Part shown: positions 9,388-18,096 of the stretch, piece after piece
Position numbering within the stretch: position 1 is the first letter of the stretch
Layout: the number at the start of each line of letters is the position of its first letter
From: Lachnospiraceae bacterium UBA7026
Lineage (GTDB): Bacteria > Bacillota > Clostridia > Lachnospirales > Lachnospiraceae
Direction: 5' to 3'
NCBI GenBank assembly: GCA_002494165.1
Contig: DLBH01000046.1
Span: forward strand, 1-41,753
DNA length: 41,753 nucleotides
Program-made: the position numbers and the translations under genes
Notes under the pieces: generated by a model
Database searches by the model: none
Told to the model about the DNA's origin: nothing
Seen by the model: only the letters and a program-made list of their open reading frames with translations

Positions 9388-9416
9388 ATAATATATAATT
9401 ACCGTCAATTCGTCAA
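9388..9416 (-). promoter_or_regulatory. Strong predicted promoter of serA
   Basis: Minus-strand TTGACG (9411-9416), 17-bp spacer, TATTAT (9388-9393), placed only a few bases after the ilvB stop codon. It implies a leader of about 160 nt before the serA ATG; I see imperfect pairing there (GGATTCC with GGAATCC) but no recognisable riboswitch. Confidence 0.75.
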
Positions 9417-9420
9417 CTGT

Positions 9421-11124
9421 TTATTTATCTTTTTCCTTTTCCAGCATATCCTTCTCGTCAAAGGCGTCACTGATAGATCCACCGGGAGCTACCATAGGCC
9501 ATACCTTCTCATCACTGTCGATAATACAGTCGATCAGGTAGGGCTCTCCACAGGCCATGGCCTCTACAAAGGCTTCCTCAAACTCTTCTATGGTTGTCAC
9601 TCTCTTAGCCCTGGCTCCCATGGCTTCCGCCAGCTTGACAAAGTCTACCTTGTCAGTCAGAGTGGTGTGGGAATAGCGCTGGCCATAGAAAAGATTCTGC
9701 CACTGACGTACCATACCCAGTACATGGTTGTTGACTACTACTTCTATGATAGGAATACCGGACCTGGTGGCCGTGGCAATCTCATTCATGTTCATGCGGA
9801 AACAGCCGTCACCGGCAATATTAACCACAACCTTATCTGGACAGCCGCACTTAGCACCGATGGAGGCTCCAAGACCATAGCCCATGGTTCCGGCACCGCC
9901 GGAGGTAAGGAACTGACGGGGACGGTCGTACTTGTAGAACTGGGCAGCCCACATCTGGTGCTGGCCCACTTCTGTAGTAATTATGGCGTCACCCTTGGTC
10001 ATCTCATAGATTTTCTCAACCACTGCCGGTCCGGCCAGGACATCCTGGTGGTAGGACAGGGGATATTTTTCTTTCATATCTTTGACCTGGTCAACCCACT
10101 CCTTATGGTCAAGCTGGTCAAGTCTCCGGTTAAAGATGGTCATCACTGCTTTGACATCCCCTACGATGGAGGTGTCTACAATAATGTTCTTATTGATCTC
10201 GGCCGGATCAATATCAATCTGGATAATCTTGGCACGTTTGGCAAAGGTTTTGGCGTTGCCATAAACCCGGTCACTGAAACGACAGCCGATGGCGATCAGA
10301 AGATCACACTTGGAGACACCAATATTGGAGGTCTTAGTGCCATGCATACCCAGCATACCTGTATAGAGAGGATCTGTTCCTGGATAAACGCCCTTACCCA
10401 TAAGGGTATCACAGACTGGTGCGTCTATCTTTCTGACAAATTCCCTGACTTCTTTACTGGCATTGGACAGGACACAGCCTCCGCCCAGTAAAACATAAGG
10501 TCTCTTGGCCTTTTTGATCTGGTCGATGGCCTTTAAAATAGCCTTCTCCTGGATAGTCTCACAGACAGGATGAATGGGCGCCGGCGTAAAGGATTCAAAA
10601 ATCACCTTATTTTTTGGATCGGTAACGTCCTTGGTAATATCTACAAGGACAGGGCCCTTTCTGCCACTGTTGGCAATGCGGAAAGCATCACGGATAGTGG
10701 AAGCCAGAACATTGATATCCTTGACGATATAATTATGCTTGGTGATAGGCATGGTCACACCCTTGATGTCGATCTCCTGGAAGGAATCCTTTCCCAGCAG
10801 GCTGACTCCTACGTTGGCAGTGATGGCCACTACAGGAATGGAATCCATGTAGGCTGTGGCCAGACCGGTCACCAGATTGGTGGCTCCGGGGCCGGAGGTA
10901 GCCATGCAGACACCTACCTTGCCTGTTGCCCTGGCATAACCGTCAGCGGCATGGGAGGCTCCCTGCTCATGAGAGGTGAGAACATGATGGATCTCATCAC
11001 TGTGCTTGTATAATTCATCGTAGATATTCAGAATGGCTCCGCCGGGGTAGCCGAAGACTGTGTCTACCTTCTGCTCTTTCAGACATTCTATAACGATTTC
11101 AGAACCACTAAGTAACTGCTTCAT
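9421..11124 (-). CDS. ilvB: Acetolactate synthase large (catalytic) subunit
   Basis: ThDP- and FAD-dependent enzyme making acetolactate or acetohydroxybutyrate, first common step of valine/isoleucine synthesis. The 567-aa protein has the N-terminal Pyr domain with the catalytic Glu region (VLTSHEQGASHAADG), central FAD-type domain, and the C-terminal PP domain with the ThDP/Mg motif GDGCFRMN...NEIATA...VVVNN. Full family length. It follows ilvD by 38 bp in the same operon. No small regulatory subunit gene (ilvN/ilvH) and no ilvC lie next to it, which is less common. Confidence 0.96.
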   Translation of the reverse strand: MKQLLSGSEIVIECLKEQKVDTVFGYPGGAILNIYDELYKHSDEIHHVLTSHEQGASHAADGYARATGKVGVCMATSGPGATNLVTGLATAYMDSIPVVAITANVGVSLLGKDSFQEIDIKGVTMPITKHNYIVKDINVLASTIRDAFRIANSGRKGPVLVDITKDVTDPKNKVIFESFTPAPIHPVCETIQEKAILKAIDQIKKAKRPYVLLGGGCVLSNASKEVREFVRKIDAPVCDTLMGKGVYPGTDPLYTGMLGMHGTKTSNIGVSKCDLLIAIGCRFSDRVYGNAKTFAKRAKIIQIDIDPAEINKNIIVDTSIVGDVKAVMTIFNRRLDQLDHKEWVDQVKDMKEKYPLSYHQDVLAGPAVVEKIYEMTKGDAIITTEVGQHQMWAAQFYKYDRPRQFLTSGGAGTMGYGLGASIGAKCGCPDKVVVNIAGDGCFRMNMNEIATATRSGIPIIEVVVNNHVLGMVRQWQNLFYGQRYSHTTLTDKVDFVKLAEAMGARAKRVTTIEEFEEAFVEAMACGEPYLIDCIIDSDEKVWPMVAPGGSISDAFDEKDMLEKEKDK

Positions 11125-11162
11125 CTTCTATAATATCCTCTCTAACCTAGCTTATTTTTAAA

Positions 11163-12836
11163 TTATTTAATCTGATTGACATCGAGTACCGCACCTCTGT
11201 TGCCGGAGGTAACCAGGGCCGCATAACGGAGGAGATAACCTTCTTTAATCCTGGGCTCTCTGGGCTGCCATGCGGCACGGCGGGCTTCAAGTTCTTCCTC
11301 AGAGACATCCATATTCAGTGTATTGTTGGGGATATCGATCTTGATGATATCTCCTTCCTTGACCAGGGCGATGGGACCGCCTACGGCAGCCTCAGGGGAT
11401 ACATGTCCGATGGAAGCACCACGGGAAGCACCGGAGAAACGTCCGTCAGTAATAAGAGCGACAGAGCTTCCCAGGCCCATGCCTGCGATGGCTGAGGTAG
11501 GATTGAGCATCTCTCTCATACCAGGACCACCCTTGGGACCTTCATAACGGATGACCACAACATCACCGGGAACAATCTTACCTCCCTTGATGGCTTCGAT
11601 AGCATCTTCCTCACAGTCAAAGACTCTGGCCGGGCCTTCATGAACCATCATCTCAGGCACAACTGCTGACTGTTTAACTATACCTGTATCTGGTGCCAGG
11701 TTGCCCTTGAGTACGGCGATACCACCCTCCTTCAGGTAGGGTTTATCAATAGGACGGATGACATTGGGATCCAGATTGATACAATTCTTAATATTTTCAC
11801 CGACGGTCTTGCCGGTTACTGTCATACATTCCTCATGGAGGAGACCCTTCTTGCTAAGCTCATTCATGACAGCATAGACGCCGCCGGCCTCATTGAGGTC
11901 TTCCATATAAGTAGGACCAGCCGGTGCCAGATGACAGAGATTAGGAGTTCTCTTGCTGACATCATTGGCAATCTCCATGTTAAGCTCGATTCCTGCTTCA
12001 TAGGCGATGGCCGGCAGATGAAGCATGGTGTTAGTGGAACAGCCCAGGGCCATATCTACGGTCAGACAGTTCTCAAAGGCTTCCTTTGTCATGATATCAC
12101 TTGGGCGGATATTCTTTCTGTACATATCCATAACAGCCATACCTGCATGCTTGGCCAGACGGATTCTTTCAGAGTAGACAGCCGGAATGGTTCCGTTGCC
12201 CTTGAGACCCATACCGATAACCTCTGTCATACAGTTCATGGAATTAGCCGTATACATACCGGAGCAGGATCCGCAGGTAGGACAAACCTTATTGACATAC
12301 TCCTCCACCTTCTCGGCAGTCATCTTGCCTGCCTCGTAGGCTCCTACAGCCTCAAACATGGAGGAAAGGCTTCTCTTACAGCCATCAACCTTGCCGGCAA
12401 GCATGGGACCGCCGCTGACAAAGACTGTGGGAACATTGATTCTGGCAGCTGCCATCAGCAGGCCGGGTACATTCTTATCACAGTTGGGTATCATAACCAG
12501 GGCGTCAAACTGGTGGGCCTTGGCCATACATTCTGTGGAATCGGCAATCAGCTCCCTGGTCACCAGGGAATACTTCATTCCTGTGTGGCCCATGGCGATT
12601 CCGTCACAGACAGCAATGGCCGGGAATACGATCGGAGTTCCTCCTGCCATGGCCACGCCCAGCTTTACAGCTTCACAGATCTTGTCCAGGTTCATGTGGC
12701 CCGGAACGATCTCATTATAAGAACAGCAGATTCCTACAAGAGGTCTCTCCATCTCTTCTTTTGTATAGCCTAACGCATTAAACAGGGACCGGTGGGGTGC
12801 CTGCTGCATTCCTTTTTTAACCTGATCACTCTTCAT
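11163..12836 (-). CDS. ilvD: Dihydroxy-acid dehydratase
   Basis: Fe-S dehydratase converting dihydroxy acids to 2-keto acids in valine and isoleucine synthesis. I place the start at the ATG ending at 12836 ([10 protein letters not shown]) because GGGAGGG lies eight bases upstream; a longer frame begins 15 codons earlier without such a site. The resulting 557 aa match the family. Cluster and catalytic motifs are clear: [31 protein letters not shown] in pieces, GCSTNT and SGASRG. It sits between leuB and ilvB. The 138-bp gap from leuB may hold an additional weak promoter but contains no terminator I trust. Confidence 0.96.
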   Translation of the reverse strand: MKSDQVKKGMQQAPHRSLFNALGYTKEEMERPLVGICCSYNEIVPGHMNLDKICEAVKLGVAMAGGTPIVFPAIAVCDGIAMGHTGMKYSLVTRELIADSTECMAKAHQFDALVMIPNCDKNVPGLLMAAARINVPTVFVSGGPMLAGKVDGCKRSLSSMFEAVGAYEAGKMTAEKVEEYVNKVCPTCGSCSGMYTANSMNCMTEVIGMGLKGNGTIPAVYSERIRLAKHAGMAVMDMYRKNIRPSDIMTKEAFENCLTVDMALGCSTNTMLHLPAIAYEAGIELNMEIANDVSKRTPNLCHLAPAGPTYMEDLNEAGGVYAVMNELSKKGLLHEECMTVTGKTVGENIKNCINLDPNVIRPIDKPYLKEGGIAVLKGNLAPDTGIVKQSAVVPEMMVHEGPARVFDCEEDAIEAIKGGKIVPGDVVVIRYEGPKGGPGMREMLNPTSAIAGMGLGSSVALITDGRFSGASRGASIGHVSPEAAVGGPIALVKEGDIIKIDIPNNTLNMDVSEEELEARRAAWQPREPRIKEGYLLRYAALVTSGNRGAVLDVNQIK

Positions 12837-12975
12837 GATTAATACCCTCCCGGCGTCGTCTGTGACACCGGTTCCTTTCATTTAAAAAATAAAATAATTA
12901 TTTACTAAGAAAAAATAACTCTATATTACAGAATATGAAAAAACAAGTGAAAAACCGTCTCTGTCCCTGCCTTCG

Positions 12976-14058
12976 TCAGATTCTCTCCACAATAAGGTCA
13001 CCCATCTCCCGGGTTCCCACCTGGGTCATACCATCAGACATGATATCCACAGTACGGTAGCCATCTTCCAGGACCTTCTTGACAGCGGCGTCAATATCGT
13101 CAGCAGCCGAGTCAAGGTTCAGGGAATAACGCAGCAGCATGGAAGCAGACAGGATGGTGGCGATTGGATTAGCTATATTCTGGCCCGCGATATCAGGGGC
13201 AGACCCATGGCTGGGCTCATAAAGTCCGAAGGAATCCTCCCTGAGGCTGGCTGAACTCAGCATACCGATGGAACCGGTAACCATGCTGGCCTCATCGGAT
13301 AAGATATCCCCGAACATATTTTCCGTGAGAATAACATCAAACTGTTTGGGATCACGGACCAGCTGCATGGCCGCATTATCGACCAGCATATGCTCATATT
13401 CCACCTCCGGATAATCCATGGCCACTTCATTGACAATCTTTCTCCAGAGTCTGGAGGAATCAAGAACATTGGCCTTGTCCACACTGGTGACCTTCTTTCT
13501 TCTCTTCATGGCGATGTCAAAGCCCCTGAGGGCGATCCGGCGGATCTCATCCTCCCCATAAGTGAGGGTATCGACAGCCTTCTCAATGCCATCTTCCACG
13601 TAAGTGCGGCGCTCTCCGAAATAAAGGCCTCCTGTCAGCTCTCTCATCACTACCAGGTCAAAACCGTCTCCGATGATCTCGTCACGCAAGGGACAGGCTG
13701 CCTTCAGTTCTTCGTAGAGATAGGCCGGCCTCATATTGGCAAAAAGACCAAGTCCTTTCCTTATGGCCAGAAGCCCTGCTTCCGGTCTGAGATTGGCAGG
13801 CAGCTTATACCAGGGTGATGTGGTCGTATTGCCGCCGATAGATCCCATGAGGACAGCGTCCATCTTGCCCGCTGTTTCCAGGGCTTCCTTGGTAAGGGGC
13901 TCACCGGTCGCGTCGATGGAGGCTCCTCCGAGCAGAATCTCTGTATAGTCAAATTCCTGACCATACTTTTCAGCGACCTTGTCAAGCACCTTTACAGCTT
14001 CAGCCACAATCTCGGGTCCGATCCCGTCACCTCTTATCACACCAATTTTAAAAGCCAT
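12976..14058 (-). CDS. leuB: 3-isopropylmalate dehydrogenase
   Basis: NAD-dependent oxidative decarboxylation of 3-isopropylmalate in leucine synthesis. I choose the start at [16 protein letters not shown] (ATG ending 14058), giving 360 aa, the usual length; the frame stays open 37 codons upstream but that part overlaps the predicted leader. Landmarks are [20 protein letters not shown], the [13 protein letters not shown] substrate loop and [21 protein letters not shown] near the C-terminus. It appears to be the first gene of leuB-ilvD-ilvB, without leuA, leuC or leuD nearby. A near-consensus promoter at 14176-14204 precedes a roughly 110-nt leader. Confidence 0.96.
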   Translation of the reverse strand: MAFKIGVIRGDGIGPEIVAEAVKVLDKVAEKYGQEFDYTEILLGGASIDATGEPLTKEALETAGKMDAVLMGSIGGNTTTSPWYKLPANLRPEAGLLAIRKGLGLFANMRPAYLYEELKAACPLRDEIIGDGFDLVVMRELTGGLYFGERRTYVEDGIEKAVDTLTYGEDEIRRIALRGFDIAMKRRKKVTSVDKANVLDSSRLWRKIVNEVAMDYPEVEYEHMLVDNAAMQLVRDPKQFDVILTENMFGDILSDEASMVTGSIGMLSSASLREDSFGLYEPSHGSAPDIAGQNIANPIATILSASMLLRYSLNLDSAADDIDAAVKKVLEDGYRTVDIMSDGMTQVGTREMGDLIVERI

Positions 14059-14175
14059 AGTCTCACGCCTTTCCACATATTTTTTCTGATTATCATTAAC
14101 TAAGCAAGGCAGTCCTCTCTTTCCCGGTCTGCTTTTTAAAGCCGGCGTCAGAGAATAAAGGAACTGCAATTATAT

Positions 14176-14204
14176 ATAATAACTCATTTTTTGCTGAGAA
14201 TCAA
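14176..14204 (-). promoter_or_regulatory. Predicted promoter of the leuB-ilvD-ilvB operon
   Basis: Minus-strand TTGATT (14199-14204), 17-bp spacer, TATTAT (14176-14181). The leader that follows can fold (GCAGT..CCT with AGGACTGC, and a GCTTT/AAAGC inner stem) but lacks the conserved T-box sequence and a run of Leu codons, so no classical attenuator is supported. Confidence 0.65.
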
Positions 14205-14305
14205 TTCATTTCCTTTTTAAAACCATACATTCTTAATGAATATATATCCATCTAAACCAAAAGCTGACAGAATTCCCCTTTTTACAAAAGTCTCATTCGG
14301 GAAGA

Positions 14306-15223
14306 TTAGCCGGCAGGTTTTTCTGTTTTATCAATCTCTTTCTTTTCTTCTGTCCCAGTCTGCTTTTCCTGCCCGCCGTTCTCTTTCTTTTCTGTCCCGG
14401 CCGGCTCTTCTGAAGGCTGGTCCTTATATTTTTCACGGTTATTTTTTATTTTTTTCTTAATATCCTTACGCAGCTTCTTCCAGGCTTTGGGATGCTCCAC
14501 ATAGTAAAGGGGGCACATCTTTCCGGTCACATCATAGTGGCGGATCACCTGCTTTTCCGTCAGGTCATAGGTCCTGCAAAGCCATTCTGCCAGTCTCACC
14601 AGAGACTTACGGGTCTTTTTATTAAATTTACCACTGGAGGTTTCATGGCAGCATTCTATGGAAACGGTATCAACGTTCCTGTCCTTAGAGGCGTAGGCCA
14701 TCTCCCCGAGAGGAATACACTGGAGAATCTCTCCCTCCAGACCAATGATATAGTGGCTGGAAACCTTTCTGGTATGGGTTTTGCCCAGGCTGTTGAAATA
14801 ATCTCTGTTCTCCTTGGCGGTACTGCCCGGATTTTGCACATAATGGACCACAATCCCTTTTACCTTCTTCAGGACTTTCTGACTCCTGCTGTATTTATTG
14901 GGCTTGAGAAAATCCTCGGTAATCTCAGGAGCCCCGGGTGCCCCGGGAACCTGGCCTGCATTTTGATACTTTTCCTCCCCTTCTTCTTTGGAGGATTCCT
15001 CCTCGGCCTTTTGCCCTGTGCCGGTCTGCCCGTCTGCCATCTGCGTTCCTTCCATAAAGGCTGTCGCCTCTTCTTTTTTCCCGGACAAACTACCGGAAAT
15101 CCTGCTGGAAATATTAATAATGACAAGCATACAGACCAGAAAGGTAATCAATGCTGCCAGGAGGGTCTGCCAGGAGGATGGAAATGATTTATGAAAATGT
15201 GTCTCTTTCCTTCTGTGTCTCAT
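14306..15223 (-). CDS. Membrane-anchored N-acetylmuramoyl-L-alanine amidase (Amidase_2/PGRP fold)
   Basis: Peptidoglycan amidase displayed outside the membrane. The 305-aa protein has a basic N-terminus, one hydrophobic anchor at about 19-42, a charged Glu/Gly/Lys linker, then the amidase domain at about 100-250. Zn-ligand motifs are visible: GIVVHYV (first His) and VIRHYDVTGKMCP (second His and the metal-binding Cys), with HYIIGLEGEI and IECCHET between. The last 45 residues are a hydrophilic Glu/Lys/Thr/Gly tail of unknown role. It is monocistronic; the start follows AAAGG. It may be autolytic or a cell-wall remodelling enzyme. Confidence 0.88.
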   Translation of the reverse strand: MRHRRKETHFHKSFPSSWQTLLAALITFLVCMLVIINISSRISGSLSGKKEEATAFMEGTQMADGQTGTGQKAEEESSKEEGEEKYQNAGQVPGAPGAPEITEDFLKPNKYSRSQKVLKKVKGIVVHYVQNPGSTAKENRDYFNSLGKTHTRKVSSHYIIGLEGEILQCIPLGEMAYASKDRNVDTVSIECCHETSSGKFNKKTRKSLVRLAEWLCRTYDLTEKQVIRHYDVTGKMCPLYYVEHPKAWKKLRKDIKKKIKNNREKYKDQPSEEPAGTEKKENGGQEKQTGTEEKKEIDKTEKPAG

Positions 15224-15380
15224 GATCCCAAACCTTTTTTTGTCTCACAGGCACAAGTCTGTTCTTCCTCTGTCTCTCACTGGTCCTGCTTTTCTTTTAA
15301 AAAGCTTCCGGACCCCTGCTTTTCCATACCACCGGCCAGGCCTGGATTTTCCAGGCAGCAGACGGATCTGATATTATATC

Positions 15381-15411
15381 AAGGGGAGGCACACCAAAGG
15401 CATACCTCCCC
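15381..15411 (-). terminator. Probable terminator of the nfnAB operon
   Basis: GGGGAGG and CCTCCCC form a 7-bp GC-rich stem with a 15-nt, partly self-pairing loop, 36 bp after the nfnB stop. The following minus-strand sequence is TTGATATAATATC, a poor U-run, so confidence is moderate. The rest of 15224-15446 shows no gene. Confidence 0.5.
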
Positions 15412-15446
15412 ACAGATACATATATCATGCTTAAGCAGCTTCAGTC

Positions 15447-16847
15447 TCAGTCTTTTCCACTGAGTTTCGCATCGATGGCTGCCGCCGCCTTCTTTCCGGC
15501 TCCCATAGCCAGAATTACTGTAGCAGCACCTGTAACAGTATCTCCTCCGGCGTAAACATTTTCCTTGGAGGACTCCATGGTCTCCTCATTAACAATAATA
15601 CCGCCCCATCTCTGGGTATCAAGACCCGGTGTGGTCTGGCGGATCAGTGGATTGGGACTCTGGCCAATGGCAATGATCACTGTCTCCAGGTCCATGACAT
15701 AGTTGGACCCTTCTACAGGCACAGGCCGGCGTCTTCCGGATGCGTCCGGCTCACCCAGTTCCTGTTTGACTACCTCCATACCAGCTACCCAGCCCTTGCC
15801 ATCATCGAGGATAGCTGCCGGATTATTGAGAAAACGGAAAATGATTCCTTCCTCCTTGGCATGATGAAGCTCTTCTAACCGGGCCGGAGCCTCTTCTTCA
15901 CTACGGCGGTATACGATATATACTTCCTCTGCGCCGAGACGCTTGGCTGTCCTTGCCGCGTCCATGGCAACATTGCCGGCACCTACGACGGCGACACGGC
16001 GGCCGATCTTAACCGGTGTAGCCACTTCAGGGAATTTGTATCCTTTCATCAGATTCACTCTGGTCAGGAACTCATTGGCTGAGTATACACCGAGAAGATT
16101 CTCCCCGGGAATATTTAAAAATCTTGGCAGGCCGGCACCGCTGCCCACAAAAACAGCCTCGTAGCCTTCCTCCATTAATTCATCGATGGTGATAGACCGG
16201 CCTACAATAACATTAGGCTCAATTTTAACGCCCAGGTCTTCCACACTCTTGATTTCCCTGGCAACCAGGTCCTTGGGCAGACGGAATTCAGGGATTCCGT
16301 AGGAAAGAACGCCGCCAGCCTTATGAAGTGCCTCAAAAACAGTGACCTCATAACCTTTCTTAATAAGCTCACCGGCACAGGTGATGCCGGCAGGACCAGA
16401 TCCTACTACGGCTACCTTATGGCCGTTCTTTTCAATATGTACTTCTGCAGCCTGGGCATGCTCCATATGATAATCAGCGACAAAACGTTCCAGACGTCCG
16501 ATGCCCACCGGTTCGCCCTTGATTCCACGGACACACTTTCCTTCACACTGGTTTTCCTGGGGACACACGCGGCCACAGATTGCCGGCAGGGCATTCTCAG
16601 AGGTAATCACCTGATAAGCTCCTTCAAAATCTCCCTCAGCGACCTTAGCAATAAAATCCGGAATAGGTACATTGACCGGGCAGCCGCCCACACAGGGACG
16701 GTGCTTGCAGCCAAGACAGCGGCCTGCTTCCTCCATGGCCATCTCTGCCGTATAACCCAGGGCCACTTCATTAAAATTCTTATTTCTTACGTCCGGTGCC
16801 TGTTCCGGCATGGGAACCTTGACAGGACTCATATTTTTCTTAGCCAT
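15447..16847 (-). CDS. nfnB: NfnB-type subunit of electron-bifurcating ferredoxin:NADP oxidoreductase (GltA/GltD family)
   Basis: FAD/Fe-S subunit that in characterised NfnAB couples NADPH, NADH and ferredoxin by flavin-based bifurcation. The 466 aa include two N-terminal [4Fe-4S] motifs (Cys 44, 47, 52, 56 and Cys 91, 95, 101, 105; the second flanked by CPQENQC), an FAD motif VVGSGPAG near 147, and an NADPH site VVGAGNVAMDAARTA followed by YRRSEEEAPAR. Databases often label such proteins glutamate synthase small subunit. Here its partner is an NfnA-like protein whose frame ends 1 bp into this start codon, and no glutamate synthase large subunit is present, so the Nfn assignment is favoured. 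Confidence 0.85.
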   Translation of the reverse strand: MAKKNMSPVKVPMPEQAPDVRNKNFNEVALGYTAEMAMEEAGRCLGCKHRPCVGGCPVNVPIPDFIAKVAEGDFEGAYQVITSENALPAICGRVCPQENQCEGKCVRGIKGEPVGIGRLERFVADYHMEHAQAAEVHIEKNGHKVAVVGSGPAGITCAGELIKKGYEVTVFEALHKAGGVLSYGIPEFRLPKDLVAREIKSVEDLGVKIEPNVIVGRSITIDELMEEGYEAVFVGSGAGLPRFLNIPGENLLGVYSANEFLTRVNLMKGYKFPEVATPVKIGRRVAVVGAGNVAMDAARTAKRLGAEEVYIVYRRSEEEAPARLEELHHAKEEGIIFRFLNNPAAILDDGKGWVAGMEVVKQELGEPDASGRRRPVPVEGSNYVMDLETVIIAIGQSPNPLIRQTTPGLDTQRWGGIIVNEETMESSKENVYAGGDTVTGAATVILAMGAGKKAAAAIDAKLSGKD

Positions 16848-17677
16848 TACTGTTCACCTCCAAGTCCGATTCTGCACTTGTGCTCTTCCTCTTTAAAAAG
16901 ACCCTGTCTGACCATACACTCATCAAAATCAACCAGGAATCCATCGAAATCCGGTCCATCTACACAGGCAAACTTGGTCTCACCGCCAACGGTAACCCGG
17001 CAGCCGCCGCACATACCTGTTCCGTCAATCATAATAGGATTGAGGGAAACCATGGTATGAAGTTCTGCAGGCCTGGTAACTTTGACTACATTCTTCATCA
17101 TGATCAGGGGGCCGATTGCGATACATTCACCGTATTCCTCTCCTTTGTCAAGGAGATCCTGGAGGACTGTGGTTACAAAGCCTTTGGTTCCGAGACTTCC
17201 GTCGTCAGTGGCGATATATACATTATCACAGAAATCTTTAAACCGGTCCGCAAGAAGAACATATTCCGCACTCTTACCACCGATGATCACGTCAACAGGA
17301 GTTCCCAGGGAGGCAAGCTTTCTCAGCTGGGGATAGAGGGGAGCCGCTCCCACACCGCCGGCAACACCAATCACCTTTTTGTCTGATTTCTCCAGCTTGG
17401 CAGGAACACCCAGCGGCCCTACGAAATCATGGACATAATCACCCTCCTCTTTCCGGGAAAGCAGGGTTGTGGAGTATCCAACAATCTGGTAAATAATGGT
17501 TACGGTCTCAGCATCGCGGTTATAATCAGCTATGGTAAGAGGCACCCTCTCACCATCCTCATCCACGCGGATAATGATAAACTGTCCCGGCTGGCATTTT
17601 CTTGCAACAAAAGGAGCATGAATCTCCATCAGCTCAACCAGCTGATTCAGTCTCTCTTTTTTTACAATTTTATACAT
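16847..17677 (-). CDS. nfnA: NfnA-type FAD/[2Fe-2S] NAD-binding subunit (sulfide/dihydroorotate dehydrogenase-like)
   Basis: Small subunit that in the Nfn complex holds the NAD(H) site, an FAD and a [2Fe-2S] cluster. I use the ATG ending at 17677 (MYKIVKKE), which has AGGAAAGG nine bases upstream; 276 aa. It shows the ferredoxin-reductase fold: flavin motif RVPLTIAD, NAD-binding GVAGGVGAAPLYPQ, and a C-terminal cluster motif C-x2-C-x11-C (MCGGCRV...KFACVDG). An Asp just before the first Cys could supply the fourth ligand, as reported for family members. It overlaps nfnB by 1 bp (TAATG). The upstream 410-bp region carries a promoter with a palindrome over its -35. Confidence 0.85.
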   Translation of the reverse strand: MYKIVKKERLNQLVELMEIHAPFVARKCQPGQFIIIRVDEDGERVPLTIADYNRDAETVTIIYQIVGYSTTLLSRKEEGDYVHDFVGPLGVPAKLEKSDKKVIGVAGGVGAAPLYPQLRKLASLGTPVDVIIGGKSAEYVLLADRFKDFCDNVYIATDDGSLGTKGFVTTVLQDLLDKGEEYGECIAIGPLIMMKNVVKVTRPAELHTMVSLNPIMIDGTGMCGGCRVTVGGETKFACVDGPDFDGFLVDFDECMVRQGLFKEEEHKCRIGLGGEQ

Positions 17678-17837
17678 AAAATACACCCTTTCCTACTAAA
17701 ATACTTCTCTTTTCCAGCCTGGTCCCACATATCTGTTCTGTCACAAAAAAGGCAATGAAAAAGAAAAATCTGTTCTGTTTTAAGGAAATCCCATAGTTTA
17801 CTGCAAAAGAAACTATCTTCCTATCAGTAACTACACT

Positions 17838-17867
17838 ATTGTCTCAAAAATTTATAATGTTAGTCAA
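17838..17867 (-). promoter_or_regulatory. Predicted promoter of nfnAB
   Basis: Minus-strand TTGACT (17862-17867) and GACAAT (17838-17843) with 18-bp spacing, about 160 bp upstream of nfnA. The -35 lies inside a palindrome at 17858-17875. Confidence 0.45.
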
Positions 17868-17875
17868 TACTAACA
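17858..17875. promoter_or_regulatory. Palindromic operator candidate upstream of nfnAB
   Basis: TGTTAGT-CAAT-ACTAACA: a perfect 7-bp inverted repeat with a 4-bp centre that covers the predicted -35. It resembles the redox-sensor Rex site (TTGTTAA-N4-TTAACAA) in base content, but the TGTTA/TAACA half-sites are two bases further apart, so the regulator is left open. Confidence 0.5.
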
Positions 17876-17962
17876 GCCCTCTTTTTTTAAGAAAATCAGA
17901 ATTTTTTGAATTTTTCTTTTTGATTTCCTTCAAATTATCCCATAAACGACCGGGAATACAAG

Positions 17963-18040
17963 AAAAACCGCCTTTTGTCCTTACTCATCCTTTCATCAGC
18001 CAGGTATGCTCATGCAAAAAAAGAAAGAACAAAAGGCGGT
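17963..18040 (-). terminator. Long-loop terminator or structured RNA downstream of glnS
   Basis: A perfect 12-bp stem (ACCGCCTTTTGT at 18029-18040 reverse strand, ACAAAAGGCGGT at 17967-17978 reverse strand) encloses about 50 nt and is followed on the minus strand by a T-run. The loop can form an inner hairpin (CATgAGC / GCTgATG) and a CTTT/AAAG pairing. It lies 57 bp after the glnS stop and very likely ends that transcript. Confidence 0.75.
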
Positions 18041-18096
18041 CATGTTAATTCATAAAACAATACTGATGGTTTCTGTCACCAGCCTTGAACTCAGTC

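Noticed and set aside
9142..9408. 88-codon minus-strand ORF over the serA leader and start
   Set aside because: It overlaps the serA start in another frame and begins within the predicted promoter region; no family resemblance.
14059..14180. T-box or leucine attenuator in the leuB leader
   Set aside because: The leader folds, but the conserved T-box sequence (TGGNACCGCG type) is absent, and there is no leader peptide rich in Leu codons.
15447..16847. Glutamate synthase small subunit
   Set aside because: Family similarity is real, but the partner gene is NfnA-like and no large glutamate synthase subunit is present, so NfnB is the better call.
17858..17875. Rex repressor site upstream of nfnA
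   Set aside because: The TGTTA/TAACA half-sites are spaced two bases too far apart compared with the Rex consensus; kept only as an unnamed operator candidate.
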